Of a DNA stretch of 25,741 bases, positions 6,830 through 15,774 are shown piece by piece. Positions within the stretch are counted from its first letter, which is position 1; each line of letters opens with the position of its first letter. Location of the stretch: the IMG/VR virus record IMGVR_UViG_3300017727_000136, positions 1-25,741 of that record. One strand, written 5' to 3'. Both the position numbers and the translations under genes were made by a program. The notes beneath the pieces were generated by a model. That model was not told the origin of the DNA. It worked only from the letters and a program-made list of their open reading frames with translations, and ran no database searches. Origin of the DNA: a virus.

Positions 6830-7210
6830 ATGGATCCATTAAATCAAGTATTATTCGATGATGTTTCTTTCTCTGATTTATTGAAAGATATCCACGGCAA
6901 CCAAAAGAAAAAAGCCAAACAATTAGCTCAACTTATATCTGAGTTAAAGCCATTAGTGCAATCTTTGGGTGATGCCACTGTTGTAGTGCCATTAATAAAA
7001 GAATACATGGAAATCAGTGTAAAAAACGATGATGCATTAATAAAAATGGCAGCAATTGTACAACGCTTATCAACTGGCACAACTAATTCGGGTGATGGTG
7101 GATTATTGACAGAGGAAGAAATGGCTCAACTTCAAGATTTAACTGAAGAAATAGCTAAAACTGTTGAAGAACCTAAACAATTAGATACACCTAAAGATGG
7201 AAATAGCTAG
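6830..7210 (+). CDS. Small helical virion-associated protein, function unknown
   Basis: The 126-aa product is helical and mixed-charge in residues 14-85 (FSDLLKDIHGNQKKKAKQL, LKPLVQSLGDATVVVPLIK) and acidic in the last 40. It is the first gene after the candidate late promoter and its last 14 bases overlap the start of the hub protein gene. By position it should be a baseplate or tail-assembly protein, perhaps a chaperone or a hub partner. No homologous T4 gene is recognised. Confidence 0.65.
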   Translation: MDPLNQVLFDDVSFSDLLKDIHGNQKKKAKQLAQLISELKPLVQSLGDATVVVPLIKEYMEISVKNDDALIKMAAIVQRLSTGTTNSGDGGLLTEEEMAQLQDLTEEIAKTVEEPKQLDTPKDGNS

Positions 7211-8123
7211 AGTTCAAGAAATAATAACAGATAAAGAACTTCAAGAAAAATATTATAATATATATGGAAAAGAAGATTCTATAGGAAGTATATTATTTAC
7301 TTTTTTAGATGAACCTACACCTATAAATTTTAATCCTTCTACTTGTAGAGTAGCTAAGCCTTTAAACTATAATATTTCGCATTATCCCGTAGCTGGTGAA
7401 TTAGTTCATGTTATCCCCGCCCCTGGTGAATCATATAATACAAATGGTAGGATGGAGTATTATTATCTTGCACCTATATCTATTTATCAACAACCTAACA
7501 GTGATTCATATCCTGATAGTTTAGATGAAGATAATGAATATTATAAAGGTCAATATTTTCAAAATGCTGATAATATAAATCCTTTACTTCCCTATGAAGG
7601 AGATATTATGATAGAAGGTAGATTTGGTCAATCAATAAGATTTGGTTCTACTATAGATAATTCAAAAGTAACAAAACCTAACAGATGGAGCAATGAAGGA
7701 GATTTAGGAAATCCTATAACAATAATTAGAAATGGTCAAACAACTTCCCCAGATAGTTTTAATGGGGATAGAATTTTAGAAGATATAGATCAAGATCCCT
7801 CAAGTATTTATCTTTGTTCAAACCAACAATTATCTAATTTCCAACCAGCTTCCTTATATGATGAATCATATGGTCAAGATATATTTAAAGAAATACAAAA
7901 AGAAGAAGTAATAATTTCTGATGATGAAATAACACCTAATACAGTAGAAGACAAAGAACTTAATTCAACATCTAACCTACCAGCAGAAGAACTCCAAATA
8001 GTCCAAGAAGATTTACAAGATACCCCATATTCTTATTACGATATAGCAGGCACAGAAGAAATAGATGATAATTTCTTTGTAGGAGCAGATGATTTACCTG
8101 ATACTAACGAAGAAAACATATAA
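7197..8123 (+). CDS. Baseplate hub/spike OB-fold protein, gp5 N-domain-like
   Basis: The first 110 residues are beta-rich, with a strand pattern usual for OB-folds of spike proteins (HYPVAGELVHVIPAPGE, YYYLAPISIYQQPN). A second conserved-looking part reads GDIMIEGRFGQSIRFGS, GNPITIIRNGQ and EDIDQDPSSIYLCSNQQ, motifs I associate with hub proteins of marine T4-like phages. The last 80 residues are acidic and probably disordered. The next two genes supply a peptidase and a beta-helix, so the three together match the domain order of T4 gp5. The start overlaps the previous gene by 14 bases. The 309-codon frame is intact. Hub role is likely; the exact gp5 equivalence is inferred. Confidence 0.65.
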   Translation: MEIARVQEIITDKELQEKYYNIYGKEDSIGSILFTFLDEPTPINFNPSTCRVAKPLNYNISHYPVAGELVHVIPAPGESYNTNGRMEYYYLAPISIYQQPNSDSYPDSLDEDNEYYKGQYFQNADNINPLLPYEGDIMIEGRFGQSIRFGSTIDNSKVTKPNRWSNEGDLGNPITIIRNGQTTSPDSFNGDRILEDIDQDPSSIYLCSNQQLSNFQPASLYDESYGQDIFKEIQKEEVIISDDEITPNTVEDKELNSTSNLPAEELQIVQEDLQDTPYSYYDIAGTEEIDDNFFVGADDLPDTNEENI

Positions 8124-8125
8124 AA

Positions 8126-8725
8126 ATGGCATTAGATTTTACATATAAAGAATATTATAGTTCACTAACCGCAATTAAAAATAATATTAATAATAAACCA
8201 GGAGTAGATGAAAGTTTAGATCCTGCTTTTTCAGAAGCTAATATAAAAATTAATTTAGAAAAACTTCATTATAATGTTATTGACCCTATAAGAAAAGCAT
8301 TTCCACCTTATACAAATGGAAATAATAAAGATATATGGATTACATCAGGTTATAGGTGTAAAGAATTAAATAATGGGAATAAAGGAATAAAACCATCAGG
8401 AGCTCTAAATTCACAACATAAATATGGTTATGCTGTAGATATTTTTAGTATTAAATCTCGTGCTTCACTAATATTTAATTGGTGTTATCAAAATTTACCT
8501 GCATGGAATCAGATGATATGGGAATTTCCCGAAAAAGGTGATTGGGTGGATGGAACAAAAAGCCCAGCATGGGTTCATATATCTTATGTTGAAGGAAATA
8601 ATAGAAAAGGATGCTCTTTAGCTTCTAATAGAGAAGATCTCCATGAAATGTATAAAACAGAATTTACTACTCGTTCAGGAGCTTATACCCACGGAATAAC
8701 TTTAGCAGACCAAAATTTAATATAA
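8126..8725 (+). CDS. Zinc D,D-carboxypeptidase/endopeptidase, M15 family
   Basis: The product cleaves peptide cross-links of peptidoglycan. Its M15-type motifs are SGYRC (74-78), SQHKYGYAVDI (96-106) with zinc ligands H98 and D105, a probable catalytic E133 in WEFP, and the third zinc ligand H151 in WVHISY. The length (199 aa) fits M15_3 phage enzymes. No signal peptide or membrane segment is visible. It lies between the hub OB-fold gene (2-base gap) and the spike beta-helix gene (1-base overlap), which places it at the lysozyme position of T4 gp5 and suggests a baseplate enzyme that opens the wall during DNA entry. A lysis endolysin is the alternative. Confidence 0.85.
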   Translation: MALDFTYKEYYSSLTAIKNNINNKPGVDESLDPAFSEANIKINLEKLHYNVIDPIRKAFPPYTNGNNKDIWITSGYRCKELNNGNKGIKPSGALNSQHKYGYAVDIFSIKSRASLIFNWCYQNLPAWNQMIWEFPEKGDWVDGTKSPAWVHISYVEGNNRKGCSLASNREDLHEMYKTEFTTRSGAYTHGITLADQNLI

Positions 8726-9198
8726 TGGCATATATACCTCAAGCACCAGGATCATATCAAGGAAACCAAGTATTAATTAATTCTGATAGATTAACATTTA
8801 ATGCTAAAGAAGATAGTATATTATTATTTTCAAATAAAGCTATAGGGTTTAGTACTAATGGTAGTTTTCATTTTGATACTAGCCCTAATGAAAGTGAAAG
8901 TAAATTTGTAGTAAATTCACCTAATATATATTTAGGTTTAGAATTCGACAATACATTACCAACACAACCAGCAGTACTAAGTGATGAATTAATTTCATCT
9001 TTAACTGAAATTTTAGATTTAATTGCAAAAGTATATCAAGATTTATCATTTAATATATCTTTTATATCTACTTCTCCTGGAAGTCCTACAGGTATGAACC
9101 CTACTAATTATAATATATTAGAAAAAAGAATAAGAGAAATTCAAAAAATACAAGATAGTTTTGAAAGTTTTAAAAGTCAAAACACTAAATTAGTATAA
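8725..9198 (+). CDS. Baseplate spike beta-helix protein, gp5 C-domain-like
   Basis: Residues 14-75 consist of short regular strands (VLINSDRLTFNAKEDSILLF, AIGFSTNGSFHFDT, VVNSPNIYLGLE) typical of the beta-helical needle and its closing segment in T4-like spike proteins. The following part (LSDELISSLTEILDLIAKVY) is a helix often found after the needle in these proteins, and the last 40 residues are a second helix. The 157-aa product would form the puncturing device, probably as a trimer. Its start shares one base with the peptidase stop (TAATG). Confidence 0.65.
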   Translation: MAYIPQAPGSYQGNQVLINSDRLTFNAKEDSILLFSNKAIGFSTNGSFHFDTSPNESESKFVVNSPNIYLGLEFDNTLPTQPAVLSDELISSLTEILDLIAKVYQDLSFNISFISTSPGSPTGMNPTNYNILEKRIREIQKIQDSFESFKSQNTKLV

Positions 9199-9200
9199 AA

Positions 9201-10115
9201 ATGTCAACTAGAGCTATAAAAAATATTATTTCGTCTAAATTAGATTCTTTAATTACAAGATCTAAACAAAAAATTAAAGAAGAGGGAAAAAATAAAATCA
9301 CTGATTTAAAAAAACAACTTCCTACCCCCAACGAAATTAGAGAAAAATTAAAAATAGATATAAACCAGGATTCTTGTAGTGCTGAAGGACAAGAAAAATT
9401 TGATAAAAAAATAGCTATCTTAAGTAATAGATTAAATTTTATTAATAATAATGTAAAGTCCTCTTTAGATGAAATTAATAAAGTAGATGAAAAAATTACA
9501 GAAATAATTAATGCGGATGTTGATGGACCCATAGGACAAATACAAAAAACAGTAAAACCATTAGAAATTTTAGTAAAAACCCTCCAATATTTCTTAATTT
9601 TAGCCCCTCTTATATATTTAGCTAATTCTGGCCCCACAGCTAGTGGAGCAATACAAGCTCAAACAGCTAAAAAAGAAGAAAAAGCTAACTCTAAAGTGGG
9701 TGAATATATAGCATTATTTGCCTCTATTCCCCTAATTATAGCTTACTTTAGAAATGAAGCAAATAAAATTAAAAAATCTATAAACACTATAAAACCCAAA
9801 CTACAATTTATTCAAAATGAAGTCATTAAATTACAAACATATATGGCTGCATTAGCTCTACAACAACAAGTAGATTGTTTAAATTTGAATAATGGGGGTA
9901 ATAATAGTGAAGGTGAAGCAACACCTACTTATTCTGATTTAGAATTATATCTTCAACAACTTCAAGACCAATATAACGTAGTCTTACAAGAATTACAAGT
10001 AAAGGGAAAAACAAAAGCTATAGAAAGAACTTATACTTTAAAACAAGTATTAGATAGTTTTGAAGAAGACTATAATACAAGTTTTAAAACCATTAATCCC
10101 ACTAACATTCAGTAA
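9201..10115 (+). CDS. Coiled-coil protein with two hydrophobic segments
   Basis: A 304-aa protein with charged helices at residues 1-125, a hydrophobic stretch at about 128-148 (LQYFLILAPLIYLANSG), a second at about 169-186 (YIALFASIPLIIAYF), then more coiled coil to the end. In a baseplate operon, a coiled coil with membrane-like segments fits a tape-measure or hub-core protein that enters the host membrane on infection. It is shorter than usual tape measures (T4 gp29 has about 590 residues). It lies between the spike and gp25 genes. An inner-membrane assembly factor is the alternative. Confidence 0.6.
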   Translation: MSTRAIKNIISSKLDSLITRSKQKIKEEGKNKITDLKKQLPTPNEIREKLKIDINQDSCSAEGQEKFDKKIAILSNRLNFINNNVKSSLDEINKVDEKITEIINADVDGPIGQIQKTVKPLEILVKTLQYFLILAPLIYLANSGPTASGAIQAQTAKKEEKANSKVGEYIALFASIPLIIAYFRNEANKIKKSINTIKPKLQFIQNEVIKLQTYMAALALQQQVDCLNLNNGGNNSEGEATPTYSDLELYLQQLQDQYNVVLQELQVKGKTKAIERTYTLKQVLDSFEEDYNTSFKTINPTNIQ

Positions 10116-10133
10116 TAAAAAAAACAAAAACTT

Positions 10134-10142
10134 TATATTTAT
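10134..10142 (+). promoter_or_regulatory. Candidate late promoter motif TATATTTAT
   Basis: This copy lies in the 46-base gap after the coiled-coil gene, 19 bases before ATG 10162, and is followed by the A-rich TAACAAACAACAA. It resembles the motif at 22053 and would start the gp25-gp6 transcript. Confidence 0.45.
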
Positions 10143-10161
10143 TAACAAACAACAATTAACA

Positions 10162-10605
10162 ATGAAAGCAAAAACCTTTGAAAATCTAATTAGAAAAGTA
10201 GTTAGAGAAGAAATCGATTATGCTCTACGTAGAGAAATTAAATCACTTAAAGAAGATTTACGTGATGAACTTAAACCAACAATCACAGAACACACTGAAA
10301 GAATGGTAGAAGTTCCTGAAGAAACAAAAACTTCTTTAAGAGAAAAAATAATGGGTAAAAAACCTATTAAAAAACAAGAACGAAATTTTACAAATAATTC
10401 AGCTTTAAATGATTTATTAAATGAAACGGCAATGGGAGATACAAATACACAAACAGCCCAATCACCTGTAAGTTTATCAGACCCATTTTCATCTGAAGCC
10501 CCATTACCAATGGATACAACAGGTATGCCAGATTCAGTAGCTGATGCAGTTACAAGAGATTATAGTGGTTTAATGAAAGCAATTAACAAGAAAAAAGTAA
10601 ACTAA
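10162..10605 (+). CDS. Small helical baseplate-region protein with LIRKVVREEI N-terminus
   Basis: The start at 10162 is preferred over the in-frame ATG at 10060. The earlier one lies inside the preceding gene, and the promoter-like motif lies between them. The 147-aa product begins MKAKTFENLIRKVVREEIDY, a helix of the same type as at 1825 and 2412, continues as a charged helix to about residue 65, and ends in a Ser/Pro/Met-rich, probably disordered part. It shares one base with the gp25 start. By position it is a structural or assembly protein; no family is recognised. Confidence 0.65.
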   Translation: MKAKTFENLIRKVVREEIDYALRREIKSLKEDLRDELKPTITEHTERMVEVPEETKTSLREKIMGKKPIKKQERNFTNNSALNDLLNETAMGDTNTQTAQSPVSLSDPFSSEAPLPMDTTGMPDSVADAVTRDYSGLMKAINKKKVN

Positions 10606-11009
10606 TGCCTATAATTAAAGGAACAGGAAGAATAAATCCATTAGATCTTAATAGAGATTTTACTATTGGGCTAGAGTTTCCTTTAAATGAAGAAAATATG
10701 TTTTCAGGAACTGAAACAACAGCAGATCAAGCTAGAGCAAATTTAATTGATGTGTTATTAACATATCCTGGAGAAAGAATTAATTTACCTAATTTTGGTG
10801 TAGGATTAAGAAATTTATTATTTGAACAAAATATAGATTTAGTTATATTAAAAGAAAAAATTCAAACCCAAGTAGCTAGATACATGGGAAATATTAGAAT
10901 TGATGAACTGGATTTAAATTATTCAGAAGATCAACAAACTATATTTATAAGTATAACTTATGGTTTACTAGATGGTACTTCAGATAGTATACAATTAAAT
11001 TTTAACTAA
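10605..11009 (+). CDS. 25: Baseplate wedge protein gp25
   Basis: The 134-aa product matches the gp25 / GPW family in length (T4 gp25 has 132) and in its core motif, LLTYPGERINLPNFGVGLRN (residues 51-70), which contains the conserved ER pair and the PxFG turn. gp25 links the wedge to the tail tube-sheath start and resembles the sheath handshake domain. It lies directly before gp6, as in many contractile systems, sharing one base with each neighbour (TAATG). Confidence 0.92.
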   Translation: MPIIKGTGRINPLDLNRDFTIGLEFPLNEENMFSGTETTADQARANLIDVLLTYPGERINLPNFGVGLRNLLFEQNIDLVILKEKIQTQVARYMGNIRIDELDLNYSEDQQTIFISITYGLLDGTSDSIQLNFN

Positions 11010-12895
11010 TGGCCTATAATAAAGTATTAAATACTCCTAAAGAGAAAGAAATAAAATATCTAAATAAAGATTTTAATTCATTTAAAAATCAGTTAATAGA
11101 ATTTACCCAAACATATTTTCCTGATAATTTTAATGATTTTAGTGAAGGTAATCCGGGTATGATGTTTTTAGAAATGTCCGCGTATGTTGGGGATGTTTTA
11201 TCTTTCTATACAGATAACCAAATACAAGAAACATTTTTATCTTTAGCTCAAGATAAAGAAAATCTTTATAATATGGCGTATGCTATGGGGTATAAACCTA
11301 AAACAACCTCAGCAGCAAGTACCAATTTAGATATATCCCAATTAGTACCTTCTAAAATAGTAAATGACACTTATGTTCCCGATTATGATTATGCTTTAAA
11401 TATTAGAGCCAACTCAACATTTGGTTCAACAGAGGGATCTACTTTTTATACAACTCAAGATGCTGATTTTACTTATTCATCATCTATAAATAATATAAGT
11501 ATTTTTCAATATGATGGTTCAAATAATCCCGAGTATTATCTTATTAAAAAAACAGTCCCCGCAATTTCAGCTGAATCTAAAACCCAAACATTTACTATTG
11601 GTGCACCTGAAAAATTTAAAACATTAACACTATTTGATACAAATATTATATCAATAGAATCAATAACTGATTCAGATGGGAATATTTATTATGAAGTACC
11701 TTATTTAGCCCAGGATACTATATTTGAACAAGTAGAAAATATAGGAGCTAATGATCCCCTTCTACAACAATATAGTGGAGAAACTCCTTATTTAATTAAA
11801 TTAAAAAAAGTCCCAAGGAGATTTATATCTAGAGTTAAACCAAACAATCAAATGGAAATCCAATTTGGTGCTGGTATAAGCGATAAAGCAGACGAACAAA
11901 TTATTCCTAATCCCGATAACATAGGTTTAGGGATAAAAGATGGTAGATCTAAATTAGATGTAGCATATGATCCATCTAACTTTTTATATACAAAAGCTTA
12001 TGGTCAGGTTCCATCTAATACAACATTAACTGTAACTTATTTAGTAGGTGGGGGGTTATCCTCTAATGTAAATAGTAATACTATAACTCAACCTGAAACA
12101 TTATTAATCACTAATAAACCCAATTTAAATATTGGTATGTTAACTTTTGTAAAATCTTCTGTAAGTTCTACAAATGTAGAAGCAGCCAAAGGGGGTGGAG
12201 CTGGAGATAGCATAGAGGATGTTAGACTTAATGCAATATCTTCTTTTTCTACCCAAAATAGAACAGTAACTAAAAACGATTACATCATTAGAAGTTTAAG
12301 TATGCCCCCACAATTTGGTGCTATAACTAAAGCATATATAACACAAGATGACCAAATGTCTCCACTAACTACTGAACCGAACCGTATACCAAATCCTTTA
12401 GCTTTAAACTTATATACTTTAGGATATGATTCTAATAAAAAATTAAGTACTTTAAATACAGCTACTAAAACTAATCTAGCTACATACCTAGAAGAACATA
12501 GAATGTTAACAGATGCCATTAATATTAAAGATGCATTTATTATTAATATAGCTATTGATTTTGAAATAACCGTATTTAAAAATTATAATAATCAAAAAAT
12601 ACTATTAGATTGTATTGCTGAACTTAAAAACTATTTTAATATAGATAAATGGCAAATAAACCAACCAATTATTTTATCTGATGTTAAAAATTTAATAGGA
12701 GGAGTAAATGGAGTACAAACAGTAGAAAATATTACATTTTCAAATAAAAATGGAACTATAAGTGGATATTCACAATATATTTACCCAATACAAGCAGCTC
12801 TTAGAAATGAGGTACTTTATCCATCGTTAGATCCAAGTATTTTTGAAATTAAATACCCAGATACAGATATTAAAGGACGCGTAACAACATATTAA
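11009..12895 (+). CDS. 6: Baseplate wedge protein gp6 (J-like)
   Basis: The 628-aa product is close in length to T4 gp6 (about 660). The N-terminal part contains NPGMMFLEMSAYVGDVLSFY and ENLYNMAYAMGYKP (about 48-96), typical of gp6 and P2 gpJ-like proteins. The segment AVTKNDYI-type (TVTKNDYIIRSL, about 418-429) is the second conserved block. gp6 dimers form the ring that joins the six wedges around the hub. It follows gp25 with a 1-base overlap and is followed by a 2-base gap. Confidence 0.9.
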   Translation: MAYNKVLNTPKEKEIKYLNKDFNSFKNQLIEFTQTYFPDNFNDFSEGNPGMMFLEMSAYVGDVLSFYTDNQIQETFLSLAQDKENLYNMAYAMGYKPKTTSAASTNLDISQLVPSKIVNDTYVPDYDYALNIRANSTFGSTEGSTFYTTQDADFTYSSSINNISIFQYDGSNNPEYYLIKKTVPAISAESKTQTFTIGAPEKFKTLTLFDTNIISIESITDSDGNIYYEVPYLAQDTIFEQVENIGANDPLLQQYSGETPYLIKLKKVPRRFISRVKPNNQMEIQFGAGISDKADEQIIPNPDNIGLGIKDGRSKLDVAYDPSNFLYTKAYGQVPSNTTLTVTYLVGGGLSSNVNSNTITQPETLLITNKPNLNIGMLTFVKSSVSSTNVEAAKGGGAGDSIEDVRLNAISSFSTQNRTVTKNDYIIRSLSMPPQFGAITKAYITQDDQMSPLTTEPNRIPNPLALNLYTLGYDSNKKLSTLNTATKTNLATYLEEHRMLTDAINIKDAFIINIAIDFEITVFKNYNNQKILLDCIAELKNYFNIDKWQINQPIILSDVKNLIGGVNGVQTVENITFSNKNGTISGYSQYIYPIQAALRNEVLYPSLDPSIFEIKYPDTDIKGRVTTY

Positions 12896-12897
12896 AA

Positions 12898-14058
12898 ATG
12901 GCACATTACTTTTTATTTCCAGAAATAGATACAACTTTATATAGTCACCCTGATAGATCAGAAATGAATGTAGGTAGTGATGAAATTCTTGAAGTTGTAA
13001 AAGAACGAGGTACAACAAACCAAATTTTATACCCATCAAGAATTTTAATAAAATTTAAAAATGATGATATTCAATCAACAATTGAAAATTTAATAGGATC
13101 TTCAACATTCAATTCTTCGGCCCAAGTTAATTTACAATTAATAGCAGCAGAACCTAAAAACCTACTATCTACCTTAAATTTAGAATTATTTGCAATATCT
13201 CAATCGTGGGATGAGGGTACAGGTAGATACTCTAATTTCCCCACGGGCTCCAATGGTGCTAGTTGGAAATACAGAAATAATACTACAGTAGCTACTGAAT
13301 GGACTACTTCAAGTTTTGCCTCAAGTACAACTGGATCTGTAGATAGTTCATCTCCCATAACCCAAGGAGGAGGAGTATGGTATACGGGTAGTGGATTTAC
13401 CTCTACACAACAGTTTTTAATAGGGGATTCTTTGGATACTAATTTTGATGTAACTGATATAATAAAAAAGTTCAGTGCTAGTTTATTTACTAATGCTACT
13501 TACCCCACAGGTATTGCAAATAATGGATTCTTAATTAAAAAACCAAAAACTATAGAAGAAAATACTTCAGCTAGTTTTGGTGAATTACAATACTTTTCAG
13601 TAGATACTCATACTATACATCCCCCAAAATTAGTTTTTAAATGGGATGATAGTTCATTCTCTTCAGCCTATACAGGTAGTTCAAAACAATCTGGAAATTT
13701 AAATGTTTCGTTATATAGAAATCAAGAAGAATATAACCAAAATGATGAAGCTATTTTTAGAATCCATGTCAGAGATAAATATCCTATTAGACAATTTGCA
13801 TCATCCTCAAATTATCTAAATACGGGATATTTTACAACAGCATCTTATTATAGTGTAAGAGACGCCCATACAGAACAAGAAATAATCCCCTTTGATACTA
13901 GCTATACTAAATTAAGTGCAGATAATGAAGGTATGTTTTTTAAATTATATATGAAAGGTCTTCAACCAGAAAGATACTATAGAGTTTTATTTAAACATAT
14001 TAACAATGATGGTACTAAAATATACGATGATAAATATTATTTTAAAGTTGTTAGATAA
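12898..14058 (+). CDS. Virion protein with DNRLRE-like domain
   Basis: The N-terminal 250 residues follow the DNRLRE pattern: TTLYSHPDRSEMNVGSDEIL, SRILIKF, a later SQSWDEGTGRYSNFP with SWKY, GGGVW, and FDVTDIIKKF. DNRLRE domains are beta-sandwich modules in bacterial surface and extracellular proteins. The remaining 136 residues are beta-rich and end YYFKVVR. Location right after gp6, where T4 has gp7 and gp8, suggests a baseplate wedge or fibre-attachment component. Its stop shares one base with the next start. The fold assignment is by eye. Confidence 0.65.
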   Translation: MAHYFLFPEIDTTLYSHPDRSEMNVGSDEILEVVKERGTTNQILYPSRILIKFKNDDIQSTIENLIGSSTFNSSAQVNLQLIAAEPKNLLSTLNLELFAISQSWDEGTGRYSNFPTGSNGASWKYRNNTTVATEWTTSSFASSTTGSVDSSSPITQGGGVWYTGSGFTSTQQFLIGDSLDTNFDVTDIIKKFSASLFTNATYPTGIANNGFLIKKPKTIEENTSASFGELQYFSVDTHTIHPPKLVFKWDDSSFSSAYTGSSKQSGNLNVSLYRNQEEYNQNDEAIFRIHVRDKYPIRQFASSSNYLNTGYFTTASYYSVRDAHTEQEIIPFDTSYTKLSADNEGMFFKLYMKGLQPERYYRVLFKHINNDGTKIYDDKYYFKVVR

Positions 14059-15764
14059 TGACCAAACAAAATATAAAACTTCAAAAATCTGTTATAAGTA
14101 ATAAGGAATCTAATAACTTACATACTAAAGATTTTAACCAATTAGCTAAATCAGATACACAAGTAGATGTTAATAAAATCCAAAATGTATATGATGAAGT
14201 TTTTTATAATACCCCTAAAAAGGGTACTTATTCCCATTCAACTATTGTTGAAAAAATCCATAATTATATTAATTATTTAAGTAATCAAAACAAAGAAAAC
14301 AAAATTAATAATCTAACAGATGAAATTATTTTTTTAAATGAAAAATTAGATGAACAATTAGAACCAGAAATTAGACAGCACCCTATATATGATAATGGAT
14401 CTTTTCTAATAGCAGGTGAAAATGGCGAAAAATATGATGGAAACGATACTGTATATATAATGCAAGAAGGTTATAAAAGGCCTTTTAAAAATGAAGAAAT
14501 ATATAAAGTAGTTAGAAAAGCTTTAGATTTACCTTTTGAAGGTCCTAATTTATATGGTGATTTATATTATGTAAATCTAGATGAATTAAATAGAATAGAT
14601 GAGGGTAAAGCCATAGAAACAACTAGTGATTTAAATATTACAGGAAAATTTCTTGATGTAGAAGATACATTGATTACTGCAAATTATTCTAGTTATCTTA
14701 TAAAAATTAGATGCCAAGGTACTGAAATTCAAGATATTTCAGACAACCTAATATCAGAACCAGACGCACTTTTTTATTATGATGGGGGTTGCAGTATAAG
14801 ATATTATGGTAAAAATTATACTGATGATCCTTATGAACTTCCGGGTGAAACACCCCTTAATGTTCCTTTAACTCTTGATAGAGATGAAGAAATCATTATC
14901 AGAATAGGAAGAAACAACGATGAACAAACATTTGTGGATGGAGTTCCACAAAATGTAAACTACTCTACCCCCACAGTTCAATATAATGGAAATAATGTTC
15001 AAAATTATATCCAAAACTGGGGTATTAATGGCAAATATAAGGGATTTTCTAAAATTGAAGGAAGAGTTCTCTACAAAGAATTAGGAAGAGATTCTGACAC
15101 ATACTCTTCAAATGAAATTTCAGAGAATTGGAAAGTTTTAAATGGTTTACCCTCTAATTTCAATATAGCAGTAGGTGTTTTAGGTGAAGAAGAAAGTTCA
15201 TATGGAACGAGAATAATTTATCCTAGGGGATCAGGTCTTTATGGAGACCAAAATCATGAAGATAATCTCCAACAAACAGTATTTGACGATCCTAGTAACA
15301 TGTATTATAGACCTGAATTTTATGGTCAACCAATATTTAGGGCTAATAGTGATTATGTAGTATTAGTAGGAAATATAGGAAACTCAACTATACTTTTATC
15401 TTTAGATAAAGAAAATAAACAACCAGCCCCCTTTATGACTAATACACTTTATGGTACAGTAAAAAATTGGGGGTGGTCACAAGATCTTTTAGATGATATT
15501 AAAAATTTCCCTTGCTATATATGGGGTAATGATCGATTAAAACAATTTAATTTACCTCAAAAGAAAAGCGATGGTAGTTTTAATTGGACAGCTCATTCTA
15601 ATAATGATGACTACTATAACCCTGGAAGATTAAGACATAAAGGAATTAAAACCATAGGAAGTTATGGTTTCCAAACAGAAGGATATAAAAAAGGAACTAA
15701 AAATGGAACTTACAATGGAGCGGGATATCCCCTATATTTATGGGATACTTGGATACCTTGGTAA
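14058..15764 (+). CDS. Baseplate structural protein, module shared with next gene
   Basis: A 568-aa protein with a charged N-terminal helix region (1-107), then a module at about 108-158 (HPIYDNGSFLIAG, TVYIMQEGYKRPFKN, EEIYKVVRKAL) that is repeated in the following gene, then a large Asn/Gly/Tyr-rich beta part. The C-terminus (about 460-568) has many Trp and Tyr (NWGWSQDLL, YPLYLWDTWIPW), as in receptor-binding or fibre-connecting domains. No T4 homolog is recognised by sequence; position suggests a wedge protein. Confidence 0.65.
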   Translation: MTKQNIKLQKSVISNKESNNLHTKDFNQLAKSDTQVDVNKIQNVYDEVFYNTPKKGTYSHSTIVEKIHNYINYLSNQNKENKINNLTDEIIFLNEKLDEQLEPEIRQHPIYDNGSFLIAGENGEKYDGNDTVYIMQEGYKRPFKNEEIYKVVRKALDLPFEGPNLYGDLYYVNLDELNRIDEGKAIETTSDLNITGKFLDVEDTLITANYSSYLIKIRCQGTEIQDISDNLISEPDALFYYDGGCSIRYYGKNYTDDPYELPGETPLNVPLTLDRDEEIIIRIGRNNDEQTFVDGVPQNVNYSTPTVQYNGNNVQNYIQNWGINGKYKGFSKIEGRVLYKELGRDSDTYSSNEISENWKVLNGLPSNFNIAVGVLGEEESSYGTRIIYPRGSGLYGDQNHEDNLQQTVFDDPSNMYYRPEFYGQPIFRANSDYVVLVGNIGNSTILLSLDKENKQPAPFMTNTLYGTVKNWGWSQDLLDDIKNFPCYIWGNDRLKQFNLPQKKSDGSFNWTAHSNNDDYYNPGRLRHKGIKTIGSYGFQTEGYKKGTKNGTYNGAGYPLYLWDTWIPW

Positions 15765-15774
15765 TAAAAAATAA

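Noticed and set aside
10060-10161. Upstream in-frame ATG extending the gene at 10162
   Set aside because: It lies inside the preceding gene, the added residues look unlike a protein start, and a promoter-like motif lies between the two ATGs.
15733-15741. TATATTTAT before the gene at 15775
   Set aside because: It lies inside the coding part of the previous gene and lacks the A-rich tail of the four gap copies.
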